Source of the DNA: Fomitopsis serialis | Taxonomy: Eukaryota; Basidiomycota; Agaricomycetes; Polyporales; Fomitopsidaceae | Direction of reading: 5' to 3' | Assembly (NCBI RefSeq): GCF_022376445.1 | Contig: NW_025955312.1 | Span: 1 to 41,170 of the forward strand | Length of the DNA stretch: 41,170 nucleotides | In this document: positions 1-11,049 of the stretch, one piece after another | Position numbering within the stretch: the stretch's first letter is position 1 | How the letters are laid out: every line of letters starts with the position of its first letter | Notes under the pieces: model-generated | What the model was told of the DNA's origin: nothing | Seen by the model: the letters and a program-made list of their open reading frames with translations, nothing else | Databases searched by the model: none | Program-made: the position numbers and the translations under genes

Positions 1-634
1 AGACCCAGTGTAACTCCGAATACGACCGCTCGACTTGAAGAACACTATTGTGAGTCACGTTCATGTCGTGAAGCTGTCTACATCGGATCCTCACTGACCA
101 ATGATGTTATTTACGTCAGGCACAAGATATCGTTTTCAAAGCCAACATCTTGGCTTGAAGGCGGTCAAATAGTACTTTGTGAGGACTACATTCATAAATC
201 GGAGGATCTCGTAGATTAGGCAGATGAACGGCTCGCCACTCCTCGCCGACGCCTAGATGTGACAACATCTTGTTACATGTTCCATGGACAATTGAACACA
301 TGTGGGTGGCGGGAACACCCTGGGACTACATTTCCAGTTGTACTTGTCGCTCCTGCATGTCAAGAACATCAGTCTGTCGAACGATGGTTTGTCTGAATGC
401 CACTTACATGTCTTGTAGAGCGGTGATCACTACATACGCGACTCGGAAGCAGTTACACGCTTCAAGTTGTCCTTGTACGACTGTCGAAGAGGTGGCATTT
501 GCGGTTTGCATACGAGAGACTAAACGCTTGTACTGGCGTGCTAATACATAGTATGGTACTAAGTACAGTACTTAGGCCAAATGTACTTGCGTACTACTTA
601 TTGAAGTTATTTAATATGCAGAGCTCGCGCTGAG
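1..634. other. Intergenic stretch without a recognised gene
   Basis: No open frame here resembles a known family and none shows a convincing splice pattern. The only structure I see is a perfect palindrome at 559-575 (CTAAGTAC-A-GTACTTAG) in AT-rich sequence, which could form a small hairpin. The stretch may hold the flank of a gene outside the window, but I cannot show that. Confidence 0.5.
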
Positions 635-661
635 CCCCAGTCAAAACTGACACGAATTCAA
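635..661 (+). repeat. Left terminal inverted repeat
   Basis: Exact inverted match to 2545-2571. Its first bases contain a mini-hairpin, CAGT-CAAA-ACTG. A direct repeat CTGAG lies immediately outside. Confidence 0.75.
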
Positions 662-2544
662 AAGAATTTGAGCGAAGCAGTACTAATACCTGTCAACGAG
701 AACGAAGAAATAAGAATTCTACCGATCAAAATCTAATTGAACTGCTCTCCTCGGAGCTAAAAGCGCTAAAGTGGACGCACGCTCGCGATCTCTGCCACAT
801 TTTCTCTCTTCTTTCCTTGTGTGTCGCCCTTTCCGACGTGCGACGCGCGATTAACAGGGTTTGCGCAAAACGTATCCAGAGTCTCATTGCAGGCTGTACC
901 CGAAGTTGCGTATTTAAGATGACGATCGCGTGACTCTAACTCTTCGTCGTCGTCGCCACGACGTCATCCGCCGTCGCAGAGTGTCTTGAAACCTTGACTG
1001 CATACCACCACCACCTTGCTTTCAAAGTTCTCCCTGTGGCCGTGTCGCGCTCTGTTACCCTGCTAATAGTTGCAGTGTGGCCTCTGGCTTCTATCTGTAC
1101 TCTCAGGGTCTATAGGTGTCGATACCGTGTCTCGAAGGCTGCTGGCAACGTCTTTCTGATAACCCGCTACTCTGGTGACAGGCCACGCGGCCTAGGACTC
1201 GCATGACACGACCGCGAGTCGAGCGATAAGAACGTGGCATGCGCAAGGCAAGGAGAATAGTACGAGGAGGAGGAGAGACAGAAGGGAGAACAGTAAGGTG
1301 AGAGCAGGGGACACGAGCACAAAGGCTCGAAACTCGAAGGTACGCCCTTGATGGACATCCCCTCAGTGGACCACGCTTCCACGAATCACTACGATCAAGC
1401 CCACCTTCGCTTTATCACACAGCTAGACGTTCGCGGCCGTGAAGACGGGAGAATGACCAGGTCAGAGATCGTCGGTGAACGGTGAACGCGCACACGAGGT
1501 GGACAGAGCAAGCTCATCGAACGAGCATGAGCAAGAGTGGGTCAGCACGCAATAGATGAGGGTGTCCAAGGTGAGTGGGCGAGTGCTGACATCAGTACGC
1601 ATCATGAACGCGCGGTGGACGAGAAGACAGGGAGAGCGAGCAGGTGGGCAAGGTGAGTAGGCAAGCGGGTGGGTGCGCGAGCGGGCGAAGCGGACGGACA
1701 CAGGGCGCAGACGAGCACCACACGCACGACGACCGCGAGCGCGCTAGGCGAATGCCCAGCACACAAACACGACCGACGAACGGAGTGCGCCCGTGCGAGC
1801 TCAGATAGCAACAACGGTGGGTAGGGCCGAGGTGTACACAACACGCCGACCGCGAGCACCTAAGGCCAGTGCCTCGCGTGCAGACGCAGCCGATGAGCGC
1901 TATGGGTCAGGGCATGGTGGCGACCAGGCGGGAGGGCATGCGGACGGGGCGCGAGGGGCGGGGACGGGCAAGCGTGAGCGAGTGAGGAGGAGTCAGGACG
2001 GCGGCGAAGACGGCGGGGGCGGGCGACGAGCCCAAACCCGCGCAGGTACCATCGAGGTAAGCCAATCCGCAGTTCACCGCCAACACCGGCGGTGAAATTT
2101 TGAAACCCGGGTAGGGTACGGACCACACCGCCCGCGGGTACAGGTACGCGGGTCGTGGGTGCGGTATGCCCTCGCGCACCCCCTGTGGTACGTCGATCTC
2201 TAAGGCTGTGGCTGTGGTACACGCGTGCTGAGGTGTTGATGCACTGGCCCTTGCGAGCTACTCCCTGGTGTGTATAGCGCTCAAAATACAGCCGGTGGAT
2301 GCGGCGCATCCAGGAGCAGGAAATAGTAAAACAAATCATGTATTATATTCGTATGAAGCGTCGCGCTGGCGGCGCTGAAATTCTCCCGAATTAGATTGTA
2401 TTCGGTCCAGTAGACCAGAATTCGCTCGCCTTCGTTGTGCTTCATACTGCTTCGCCGTTTTACCGAAGGAACGCTGGCGCCTCGAAGGATTCCGAAGAGA
2501 ATCGAATTTCTTTGACATATTCGCTAGAAATCTGTGGAATTCGC

Positions 2545-2571
2545 TTGAATTCGTGTCAGTTTTGACTGGGG
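2545..2571 (-). repeat. Right terminal inverted repeat
   Basis: Reverse complement of 635-661 with no mismatch over 27 bp, followed by CTGAG at 2572-2576. Confidence 0.75.
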
Positions 2572-2667
2572 CTGAGCCGCAGCGCTCGGACCTAGCCACG
2601 GTACGCGATCACGTGACTAGGTTCGGTTTGTGGGCGCTGCAGGTCGCCACCTACTTTCTCGCTTAAC

Positions 2668-5120
2668 ATGTCTCGCCTCCCACGTTTGCACTCTTCGGAC
2701 GACCAAGTCGGCCCACGTACAGCGCCCTCGATGTCCGCGACAGCGCTCAGACAGGCATCGCTCAAGCGGAAGGCCGCCCACGATGAGAATGCAAACGTTC
2801 CGGAGCCACCGAGAAAGCTCCCAGCCATCGCGGAGGCCGACCCAAACCAACCTACGCGTCCACAGAAGCCTACTGTGAACAGGTCTGAAAAGGGCCCGCC
2901 ACCACTTACGAAGCCCAGGGCACCTCCACTGACGACGACGAGGCGGACGGAGCGCGCGACGAGTGCGCCGCCAAAGTCTGCTGCTCCCCCTCGACCCACG
3001 ACCACCCGACCCGCGACGAGGGCTACGAGACCAACGACCACTGAAGACAAGCGGTTTCAGTCTCTGCAGGACCAAGTGTCCTCCATCGAGGCCGCTCGCG
3101 CCGCCGATGCCGAACGACTCGCGGCCGCGATGGATTCCGAGCGTGCCAAGGTCGCCGAACTGCAATCCAACCAGACGGCCATGGCCCAGCAGCTCGCTGC
3201 GGCAAAGACGCAAGAGCTCGCTCAACGGCAGGAGCTGGACAACGCGAGCGATGAGATCAATCAGCTGCGGCGGCGGCACACGCGCGAACTCGAGGATCGG
3301 GATGCGGACATGCGCAGGAAGGAGCGCGAGGTGCGTGAGCTGAAGGAGGAGCTCCGGATGTGCCAGGACGACCTGGAGAGAGAGCGCGAGACGGTGAAGA
3401 GCCTGAAAGCCACTCTGTCGCACCAGTCGGACGCGCACGTCGCGCTGACCGCGCAGATCACGGCCTTCCAGGCACAACAGCTCGCCATGCAGGCGCAGCT
3501 CGATGCGGGCTCGAGGAGCGGCCTTGGGCTGACTATGGAGCTGGAGGCGGCACGCAGGCGGATTGCCGAGCTCGAGAAGGAGACGCGCGAGGCGGAGAGC
3601 GTGCGGCGGAGGCTGCACAACATGGTGCAAGAGCTGAAGGGGAACATCCGTGTCTTCTGTCGTGTGCGCCCGCTGCTTCCCTCCGACTTGCCTCCGCGTG
3701 GCTTGATCGCCTCTACATCCTCTACGGACGGAACGTCCACGCCCGATGGCACTCCTGATCCTGAGGAAGATGACAAGCGGAGGGAGGACGCAAAGGCGCA
3801 GGTCGTGTTCCCGGATAAGATGGACCACAGAGAGATCGTGCTGAGTTCGTCCAGCGAGAGTGCCACTGGGCAGGAACGTAAGGACGAGTGGGCGTTCACA
3901 TTCGATCGAGTGCGTAACTTCCCTCAACACGGGGGACCGGTTGCCTGACGCCTCTCTAGGTATTTGAACCACACTCCACTCAAGCGGAGGTCTTCGAGGA
4001 GATCTCGCAGCTGGCGCAGAGTTGCACAGACGGGTACAACGTTTGCGTCTTTGCATATGGCCAAACGGGGTCTGGCAAGTCCTTCACCATGGAGGGCGGA
4101 CTGGTAAGCGGGATCTGTTGTAGTTGTGTCCTGCGCTGACATGACCCAGACGGATGCTACCGCGGGAATGATCCCAAGGGCTGTAGAGCAAGTCTTCAGA
4201 GTGGCCGAGGAACTCCGAAACAAGGGCTGGGAGTACAGAATGGAGGGTCAGTTCCTCGAGATTGTGAGTGACATTGATCGTCAGCCTGGCGCATCCTCAC
4301 CCTCGCCACAGTACAACGAGACGATCAACGATCTGCTCGGCAAGGGAGAGTTCGACAAGAAAAGGCACGAGATCAAGCATGATTCGAAGACCGGGCGCAC
4401 GACTGTGACGGATGTCAACGTCGTTCCGCTCGCCACTGCTGCCCAAGTGCGCACACTGCTCTCGCTCGCGCAATCCCGACGTACGGTCGCGGCGACGCTG
4501 ATGAACGAGCGCTCGTCGCGCTCGCACTCCGTCTTCACATTGCGCATCCGCGGCAACAACACGCTGACGGGTGAGGCGTGCGAGGGCAGTCTAAACCTCG
4601 TTGACCTTGCGGGCAGCGAGCGGCTGGAGAAGAGCGGCGCTGCAGGCGACAAGGACCGCTTGCGCGAGACACAGAATATCAATAAGAGTCTGAGCGCGCT
4701 GGGTGACGTGGTCGCTGCACTCGGGGAGAAAGGCGAGGGGAAGAACGACAAGCACATTCCCTACAGGAACTCGAAGGTCGGTCTGTCCTATTTTGATGAT
4801 TGAAGTGCGCTGAATATTTCACCTTCAGTTGACCTACCTGCTTCAAAATTCGCTGAGCGGCAACTCGAAGACGCTGGTACGTCTGCATTGCTCCTGACCG
4901 TGAAATACCCACTGACAGGCCTTTCGTAGATGGTATTGAACCTCTCGCCGCTGGCCACCCACCTCAACGAGTCTCTTTGTTCTTTGCGTTTCGCGACCAA
5001 GGTCAGTCTCTACAGATGCATACCTGTGCATCTTCTGATAGACGTCCGTCCGCGACATAGGTCAACAACACCACGATCGGCACTGCGAAAAAGCAGACGC
5101 GGAATGCAGGCGCATCGTAA
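2668..5120 (+). CDS. KAR3: Kinesin-14, C-terminal motor (Kar3 type)
   Basis: Minus-end-directed microtubule motor used in spindle assembly and karyogamy. Seven exons: 2668-3909, 3960-4103, 4150-4263, 4312-4776, 4829-4876, 4930-5001, 5061-5120, giving 714 residues. The order is a basic, proline-rich tail (about 1-125), a long coiled coil rich in Glu, Arg, Leu and Gln (about 130-320), then the neck and motor domain beginning with [14 protein letters not shown] near residue 322. The P-loop GQTGSGKS is at 448-455, switch [10 protein letters not shown] at about 565 and switch II DLAGSE at about 598. A motor at the C terminus behind a coiled coil defines kinesin-14. Intron 3 (4264-4311) is 48 nt and free of stops, so retention would add 16 residues. 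The ATG follows a short pyrimidine-rich leader. The length is normal for the family. Confidence 0.95.
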
Positions 5121-5568
5121 CGCATGCATGTGTGTACATCATTCCTTTCCTTTAACTTACGTATTATCTTCCACGGACAATGAAACCGCTGGCCTCCTGT
5201 GCAACCTCCTACATCGCATTCCACGTTCCATTACGAATGATACATTGTTACAGTATGTAAATAGGTATACAGATGCAGCTTCTTGAGCATGGCTGATATG
5301 GAATTGCACTGGCCTAAGAGTCTGTCGAACAAGAGCTTCAATATGCCAGTGAACGCGTTGGGCGTTCGCGCGACGCTGTGTCACGTGCTAGAAAACACCA
5401 GCTAGATCGAGTCCTGCGGTCCTGCCAGTGTCAGTGCTCGCCACCACCAACCAACTCGCTGCCGGTCCTGCTGGTCTTGCTGCTGCGTCGCCTTCTTTGC
5501 TCTCTTTGCTTGCACCATCCCCTGGGGTTTAGGCGAGTTTGAGGGTCTTAGCTTTGGTGACAGCCACG
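5121..5568. other. Intergenic region, kinesin 3' flank and mS29 promoter
   Basis: Both neighbours run on the + strand. I see no gene here. A CACGTG E-box-like hexamer occurs near 5383, and CT-rich sequence runs from about 5440 to the mS29 start codon, as is common upstream of basidiomycete start sites. Confidence 0.5.
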
Positions 5569-7873
5569 ATGTCTTCTCTAGCTACCGCCCGCTGTAGCCT
5601 CCGCTTCACCCCGCCATTCCCCAGCAGCAAGTCATGCCTATCATTCGGAGGACAGACGCGAGGCTATGCTCAGCCAAAGCCTGCCAAAGTGCGGAAGACA
5701 ATTCCGACAGGGCCGGTACAGCGTGAGTGCGACCTTCTAATTCACCTCACTGTCCACATTGCGGCAGCGGGCCTGAACCCAGAGCACGGTGTTGCAGCGA
5801 CTTACACCGTGCGCATACTGTCTGCGGCGACTCACCACTGTCGACGTACCGTTTGTCATTGCCGGGGACGAAGGCCCTTGCATACACAAAATACATGGCT
5901 TCATTTACCGGCCCGGGACGTCGATGTTCGGATGCTTCGACCTTGCGTGCACCCGCCTGATTGACTTCGCGCCTACATGACACGGGGATTGACTCAATAG
6001 AGAAGTTCTGGCTGATCTGTGGAGTTCGCGACACTGGTTAAGGGCTACCTTGACTGGCCGAATTGACCCTGACAGTCCTTCTCTCCAATCCTAATCAAGT
6101 GGCCGGGTTCGACGCTTCGCAACACTTATTCTCACTACTGCACTTCTAACTTATCTCATACTCCTCTGATCTCCTCGAGGCGACTTGGCATATCGCTCAC
6201 ACGCTCCGCAGGGCAAAGTTTCAAGGGTAAAAAGAACGATCCAGGAGCGAAGAAGAAGTCCTACGCCGGCCCTGTGTGTGGTCATGTTCATTCTTCTCGT
6301 GCCACTGCTCACCAAACATCTATCACAGACTCATATGCCTTTATCGGTCAACCAGCTTACGAAGAGCATCTTCCAGTCTGATCAGCGCTTGGAGCTGCAG
6401 CTGCCCACGTTCTCGCCTGTATGTCGCACTACGGGAGCACTGGTGCAAGGTCTCACGTCTGTCTTTTAGGAGGCTATGAATTACTCTGTCGGAAAGGCCC
6501 TGGCGTTCCCGGCTTCGCAGAATGAAGCTATGCGTGCGTTCGGTGTTCCGGACAGCGCACTTCGCGACGTAAGCCCCTGTTTCATCCTCAACTACTCTGT
6601 CTGACGCACAAGACTAGTTCCGGATACTTTCAAGGCCGTGCTCTGTCGTCAGGGACGTCACTATCAGCGCACTGAACGTTCTGGACGGTGCTAGCGACAA
6701 GTCAAGTCGGGACACTAGACTGATCATGAGCGAGTCTTGCTACCTCTTCGCTGCGAAAACCACTAACGCTGCCTCGTAGCCGGACCGACTGGTTGTGGCA
6801 AGAGCTATCTACTGCTGCAGACAGTAGAATATGCAGCACATAGTGACTGGATCGTGATGTACATCCCGCGAGGTATGATGTCTCTCTATGAGCAGACACA
6901 CCCTCTAATGCTTCTCAGGATTGCACCTCGTTGACTCGTCTAAGGACTATGCCTATGACGCGCGAACGCGGACATATTCTCAGCCAGCGTATTCCGATCA
7001 GCTGCTCCGCAGGTTCCTTAGTGTCAACGAGCGGCTCATCGAAACGCTCAAGACTCGGGAGCATGTCTCGCTGGAAGACGCTCCTGTACCCGCTGGCTCC
7101 CCTCTTAGCGAGCTTGTGAAAGCAGGCGTACAGAACCCGGTCAATGCGCCTGTGGTTCTGGCTGTTCTGATGGATGAGCTGTCGCACCAGTCAACGTAAG
7201 TATCCGTCTATCATTTCTGGGTGTCGGCTTATCGCTCGATAGATATCCTGTGCTGCTCGCCGTAGACGATATGCAGGCTATGTACGGCTACAGTCTGTAC
7301 CGTGACGCACACTACCGGCAAATCATGGCGCAGCACCTGGCGATCCCGCGAATGATCCTTGAGTACGCGAGCGGCAAGAAGGCTTTCGTACGTTCCATCT
7401 ACTTTCCTGCAGGCTGCTAACGCCTCATACTTTGCTCTACTCAGCCGCGTGGTGCGGTCATGGGAGCAGCAGGCACCCAGCATACTGCGTTCAAGATGCC
7501 ACTCGAGCTGTGCGAGGCCCTTGGTCTACCGCCGCCACGTCCTGCAGGGCCATACACGAAGCGTTCACCGGAGACTACGGAGTTGGCGCGGGGCCTGAAG
7601 AACTTTCCTGTGTCGCCGCGCATGAGCGTCAGCGAAGCCGCGTCGCTGTTTGAGGTCTGGATGCAGGACAAGGCGCTGCACACGGGCGAAGTGCGCGTCA
7701 ACGATGAGCTGCGATCTGGTGCGTGATGTCCTCTTTGTACTGGCTCTTGTGATTGATCTTGGTGTGGTGTAGTGCCAAACGACGAGCTGTTCATGTCTAA
7801 GTATGCCGAGGCTGACGGGAACCCCAGGGCATTCGTGCAGAACGGGCTTTTGGCGACACAAATGACTTTGTAG
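5569..7873 (+). CDS. DAP3: Mitochondrial small-subunit ribosomal protein mS29 (DAP3 family)
   Basis: GTP-binding protein of the mitochondrial small ribosomal subunit. Eleven exons: 5569-5722, 6212-6226, 6245-6273, 6329-6418, 6470-6568, 6618-6729, 6780-6872, 6919-7195, 7243-7387, 7445-7718, 7773-7873. They sum to 1389 nt, or 462 residues, in one frame. The N terminus is Arg/Ser-rich with few acidic residues, as in a mitochondrial presequence. The P-loop reads TGPTGCGKS (exons 6-7), and the Walker B-like motif is VLLAVDDMQAMYG (exon 9); both are typical of DAP3. Exon 2 is only 15 nt and less certain. Intron 1 is 489 nt, far longer than the others. Intron 6 needs a GC donor (A|gcgagt at 6729/6730) to join the P-loop in frame. 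The other junctions are GT-AG. Confidence 0.9.
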
Positions 7874-8415
7874 ATTGGGTCTTAATGTCGTACTAATTAC
7901 TGTCGTCCGCACGCTTCACAGTGCATCCCGTTTCCACGCGACGTTCTACGGTCCTTTGATATCGCAAGTGACAGGGCTAGACTCTCCTGCCGTACCACTG
8001 CCACGGTCGCATGATAAGGCGGCATTGCAGGAGATCAGGACTCGACGGCGTACAATGTCGTCGATGAATTGATATCGACGCGTGTCCTTGCTCGTGGGCG
8101 GTCAGGAAGCTTACTCCGCTTCGCGGGATTCTGCACGCAGGTCATGTTCATCTCGATACTCCGTCGATCTTGTCATTATCACGTACGCGTGCAGATGTCC
8201 CCGGATACTGATATAATCGGGCTTCCTGGACACCGCTGAACGATATCCCCCCATTTCACTCAGCCAGCATACCACTGCAAGTAGATGAGTGTTGCTCCAG
8301 AAACCATTTCGGCGACGCATGGTATGTTCCGCGACGTCGTGATTATCTGTTCACTGTGAAGCAATCCGCAGGTCCACGGAGAGAGTTTTGGCCACGTCCT
8401 CAGAGAATAACGAAC
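7874..8415. other. Intergenic region between mS29 and paralogue A
   Basis: No gene is supported. The frame of paralogue A is open upstream of its chosen ATG back past 8270, so the true start of A could lie here. An ATATAAT box is at 8211-8217, 205 nt before the chosen ATG; the second paralogue has the same box 203 nt before its matching ATG. Confidence 0.4.
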
Positions 8416-9420
8416 ATGAGTTCATTGTCTCAGGCGATGGGACTCGGTCGTACGGACCCAAACTTCACTCAGTTTACAGTGCGTTGCTTTTATGAGGTCA
8501 AGTCTCCTTGAATTGAATTGGCCTTTCAATCACCAAGAGCTGCATGCGGTTGCTTGCGTCGGACCATCTGAATATGTCGCAACACTTTCGAGATCAAGAC
8601 CCCGAGCGGTGGACCGCATTCTCTAACGAGGTGACCAGTATGGCTTCGACTTTGACAGGTGCCTAACACAGCTCTTGTCCCGGGCGCAGGTCGTAAGCCG
8701 GTTTCCGTACATCAAGACAGAATACGAAGATGCCTGGCCTATTGAGGGATACATCCGTCGTTGGCTCGAGAAGACGCGTTGGGAGCACAAACAAGCGATG
8801 AAGCTTGCCAATAAGGATCAACGAGACAAGAGTGAGCGGCTTCGCAGGAGCCCGAGGAATGCCGCGGTTCGGACCCCATATCATTACCAATCGAGAAGGG
8901 TAAGTCAAGGGGATGAAATACCTTGTTCGTTCATTGAATGTGAATTACCTCCCACAGGTCCTGTCGCCTGCTGAGTCGTCGAGCTCTAGTACGGCGTCTG
9001 AATCTGAGTCACATATCGTGACACGCCTTCAGCGGGTCCGTCTGTATCGGTGAGAGTCCGCCACCGCTCGCGTGAATGAGCACTCATCGCATTCTCTCCC
9101 AGGTGAGAACGGTCCAAACCACTCAGACCGCCCGTTCTGGGAAGGCCCCGACTATGACCCGCCACCAAACCACCGCCTCCGCCAGTACAGCACCGTGCAA
9201 GCCTCATGATGGGGTCATCCGTGCTTTCCTCCAGTCGCTGAACCCGGATCTAGAAGACCTCACGCAAAAGTTCATTGGCGCGGGTCTTGTTAACAAAACC
9301 TGCCTCGTCGCTCTCGCGGGCATGCCCGACTGGGAAAAGGATAAGCTGCTCCGGGATGATATGTCCCTTACGGCGTTCCAGTCTCGGGTCGTTCGCGTCG
9401 GACTCGCAGACCTGATGTAA
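8416..9420 (+). CDS. Uncharacterised protein, tandem paralogue A
   Basis: Function not recognised. Five exons with phase-0 introns: 8416-8478, 8538-8630, 8690-8899, 8958-9017, 9103-9420, giving 247 residues. Visible parts: a short N terminus; a helical-looking block with QDPERW and WPIEGYIRRWLEKTRW (exons 2-3); a Ser-rich, then Thr/Pro-rich linker (exons 4-5); and a C-terminal domain of about 60 residues from FLQSLNP to VVRVGL. The exon count, the phases and the 31-codon length of exon 2 all match paralogue B, which supports both models. The C-terminal domain resembles a compact helical (SAM-like) fold in size and pattern, but that is inference. There are no membrane segments and no catalytic motif. 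The start is chosen because homology to B begins there (AMGLGRTDP against AMGISRRDP); an upstream start is possible. Confidence 0.75.
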
Positions 9421-9555
9421 CCGTAGATGAGTGTGTGAGTGCTGTACGAAACGAATCGGAATAAGCGTTGTCGCACTTCGACCTTGTGTTACCGTTATGT
9501 GCATAGCTGTTAGCAAGACTAGTTTGTGCATCTCCACGGGAAGAGTGCTGTGGCG

Positions 9556-9922
9556 TTAAGGTACGTGAGTCGGGCCGGGTACGTGTTTTGGCTTCCTGAC
9601 GTTGTATAGGCGTCGCTTTCTAATAACATCTTCAGGTAGTCGGGCACCCACAAGATGTGCTGAGACGATACCACAACGGTAGCCCGACGTAATACATACC
9701 AGTACCCCGTGCGTGGGCAGTGAAGATCGTTGTGTATTCTTTGCGAATCTCAATCGTGCCGCCCAGGAATGACAAAGGTAGCCAGGCTGTCTCGATCCTC
9801 ACCTCGTTAGTCGTGCTATCTTCAACCCATGTGTGAAGCTTGAAGTCGGGCTGATTGGAGCTCCGTAGACAGATTCCAGTGCCCATACCGCAAAACCCAG
9901 AACACACACCGCCGAGGATCAT
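9556..9922 (-). CDS. Doubtful small two-exon gene
   Basis: On the minus strand an ATG at 9922 opens a frame reading MILGGVCSGFCGMGTG and so on for about 75 codons. It meets a fair donor (G|gtatgt, near 9698), and after an acceptor near 9658 (tctcag) it continues in frame to a stop at 9556-9558, for a protein of a little over 100 residues. A TATAAG box lies about 95 nt upstream of the ATG (near 10018). I see no family resemblance, and codon use does not decide the matter. It could be a chance open frame. Confidence 0.2.
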
Positions 9923-10945
9923 CGAGCAGAGATGCCGCCTGTCACGGTTCCAGCTCTACTCGTCCGTTGCCTGCCAGCTCGCGCTAAAGTTGAGTTGGTA
10001 TGCAATCGTTGCTACTTATACCATGACAGACATGACAACTCTGGATTGTTTGCTACCGTGCTACGGTTGTTCTTGATTCAAGCTCATGTTCGTGTTCAAG
10101 ATTCTCTGCTATCTTGTGTCGATCCGCGAAGCACTGACCTCGACTGAGACAGACTACGGCCTGAGTAATCTCTGCACGTGATCGTCCTGGATCGCTACCG
10201 TGACATTCTTGTCGAAGAAGGCATTCTCGATGCACTCAACTACGTTGTTATCACACCATATCGTGGCTCAACCAGTCTCGAAAACCGAAGCCAGTAGGAG
10301 GCGTCACAGCGGCCGAGACCAGTGACCGAGATCGCGCACATTCCCCCGCTGAGTCAGTCAGTCAGAATCGGGAAGCTCTCATCTAGAACTTTTCAGTCAT
10401 AAGTATTGTGGGTATCGTCACTCTCGCCGCTATGCTCACTTGGGGAGAAAAACACGTTGCTTTGAGAAGACGTGTCCGTGTCTGACGTCTATCTATCATT
10501 GCATTTCAACGCGGAGTGACAACGCATGATGCAATCCCAAGTTGTGTTATCACCGTGAAGTTCAGTAAGTCACAGCCAGGTTTTTGTGTGCGGGGGCCAC
10601 TCATTTATTGGGTTGTTTTCAAGGTACGTCGGAGCCGGCTTACCGGCATGGCAAGGTACGAAACAGTTGGCGTACACCAGTCCAGGATAGGCATTGACAC
10701 GAAGCCGTAGCGATTCGGACATGATTCGCCATGCGTCCCAACTCGTGGCCAGTGGAGAGCCTCGAGGCGTTCTCCGCTATCGCGGACTTGAATTCATACG
10801 GTGGTGTTGAAATGCCCGTCAATCCGCACCTGCTATCTCGGGCTCACGTGTGAACGCAGGTTATTGAAGGCTCGATGTCCGACACAATGTCTGCCTCGCA
10901 GTAGGTCTCCAACTCAGCTCAACGATTCAACCCCCGGTCCCGGTA

Positions 10946-10967
10946 CCAATCAGATTGGATATATAAT
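10946..10967 (+). promoter_or_regulatory. CCAAT palindrome plus TATA box of paralogue B
   Basis: The palindrome CCAATCAGATTGG (10946-10958) contains a CCAAT box on each strand. It is followed directly by TATATAAT (10960-10967). A CT-rich tract and an ATG at 11050 come next. This is a classic fungal core promoter arrangement; function is inferred from spacing. Confidence 0.5.
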
Positions 10968-11049
10968 GCTGACATAAAGAACCAGCGGATCCGAGTTCCT
11001 TTGTCCCCCTTCCCCCCGAAGCGACGAAACTCAGAAGTGTACCCCCGCT

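Larger units (their letters stand above)
635..2571. mobile_element. Putative non-autonomous DNA transposon with terminal inverted repeats
   Basis: The two ends are exact inverted repeats of 27 bp: 635-661 starts CCCCAGTCAAAACTGACACG, and 2545-2571 is its reverse complement. Both ends are flanked by the same 5 bp, CTGAG (630-634 and 2572-2576), as expected of a target site duplication. The homology continues imperfectly inwards, with GAATT motifs on both sides. The interior is GC-rich and low in complexity around 1450-2200 and shows no transposase that I can recognise, so the element would need a transposase supplied in trans. Its right end lies about 96 bp before the kinesin start codon, so it may provide or disturb that promoter. 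The superfamily is not assigned. The repeats are seen directly; mobility is inferred. Confidence 0.6.
9421..11049. other. Spacer between the two tandem paralogues
   Basis: 1.6 kb with no firm gene. It holds one doubtful minus-strand two-exon model (9556-9922) and, at its right end, the promoter of paralogue B. Around 10738-10760 a short stretch (NSWPVES in one frame) recalls the DSWPVEA motif of B but is too short to call a relic copy. Confidence 0.5.

Noticed and set aside
1162..2339. Several overlapping minus-strand frames inside the TIR element
   Set aside because: GC-rich low-complexity translations dominated by Arg, Pro and Ser, with no transposase motif.
2617..4056. Long minus-strand open frame of 479 codons
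   Set aside because: It is the antisense shadow of the GC-rich kinesin exon 1 and has the Arg/Leu-rich composition expected of such shadows.
10700..10850. Relic third copy of the tandem family
   Set aside because: Only about 18 bases around TGGCCAGTGGAG resemble paralogue B; the flanks do not align.
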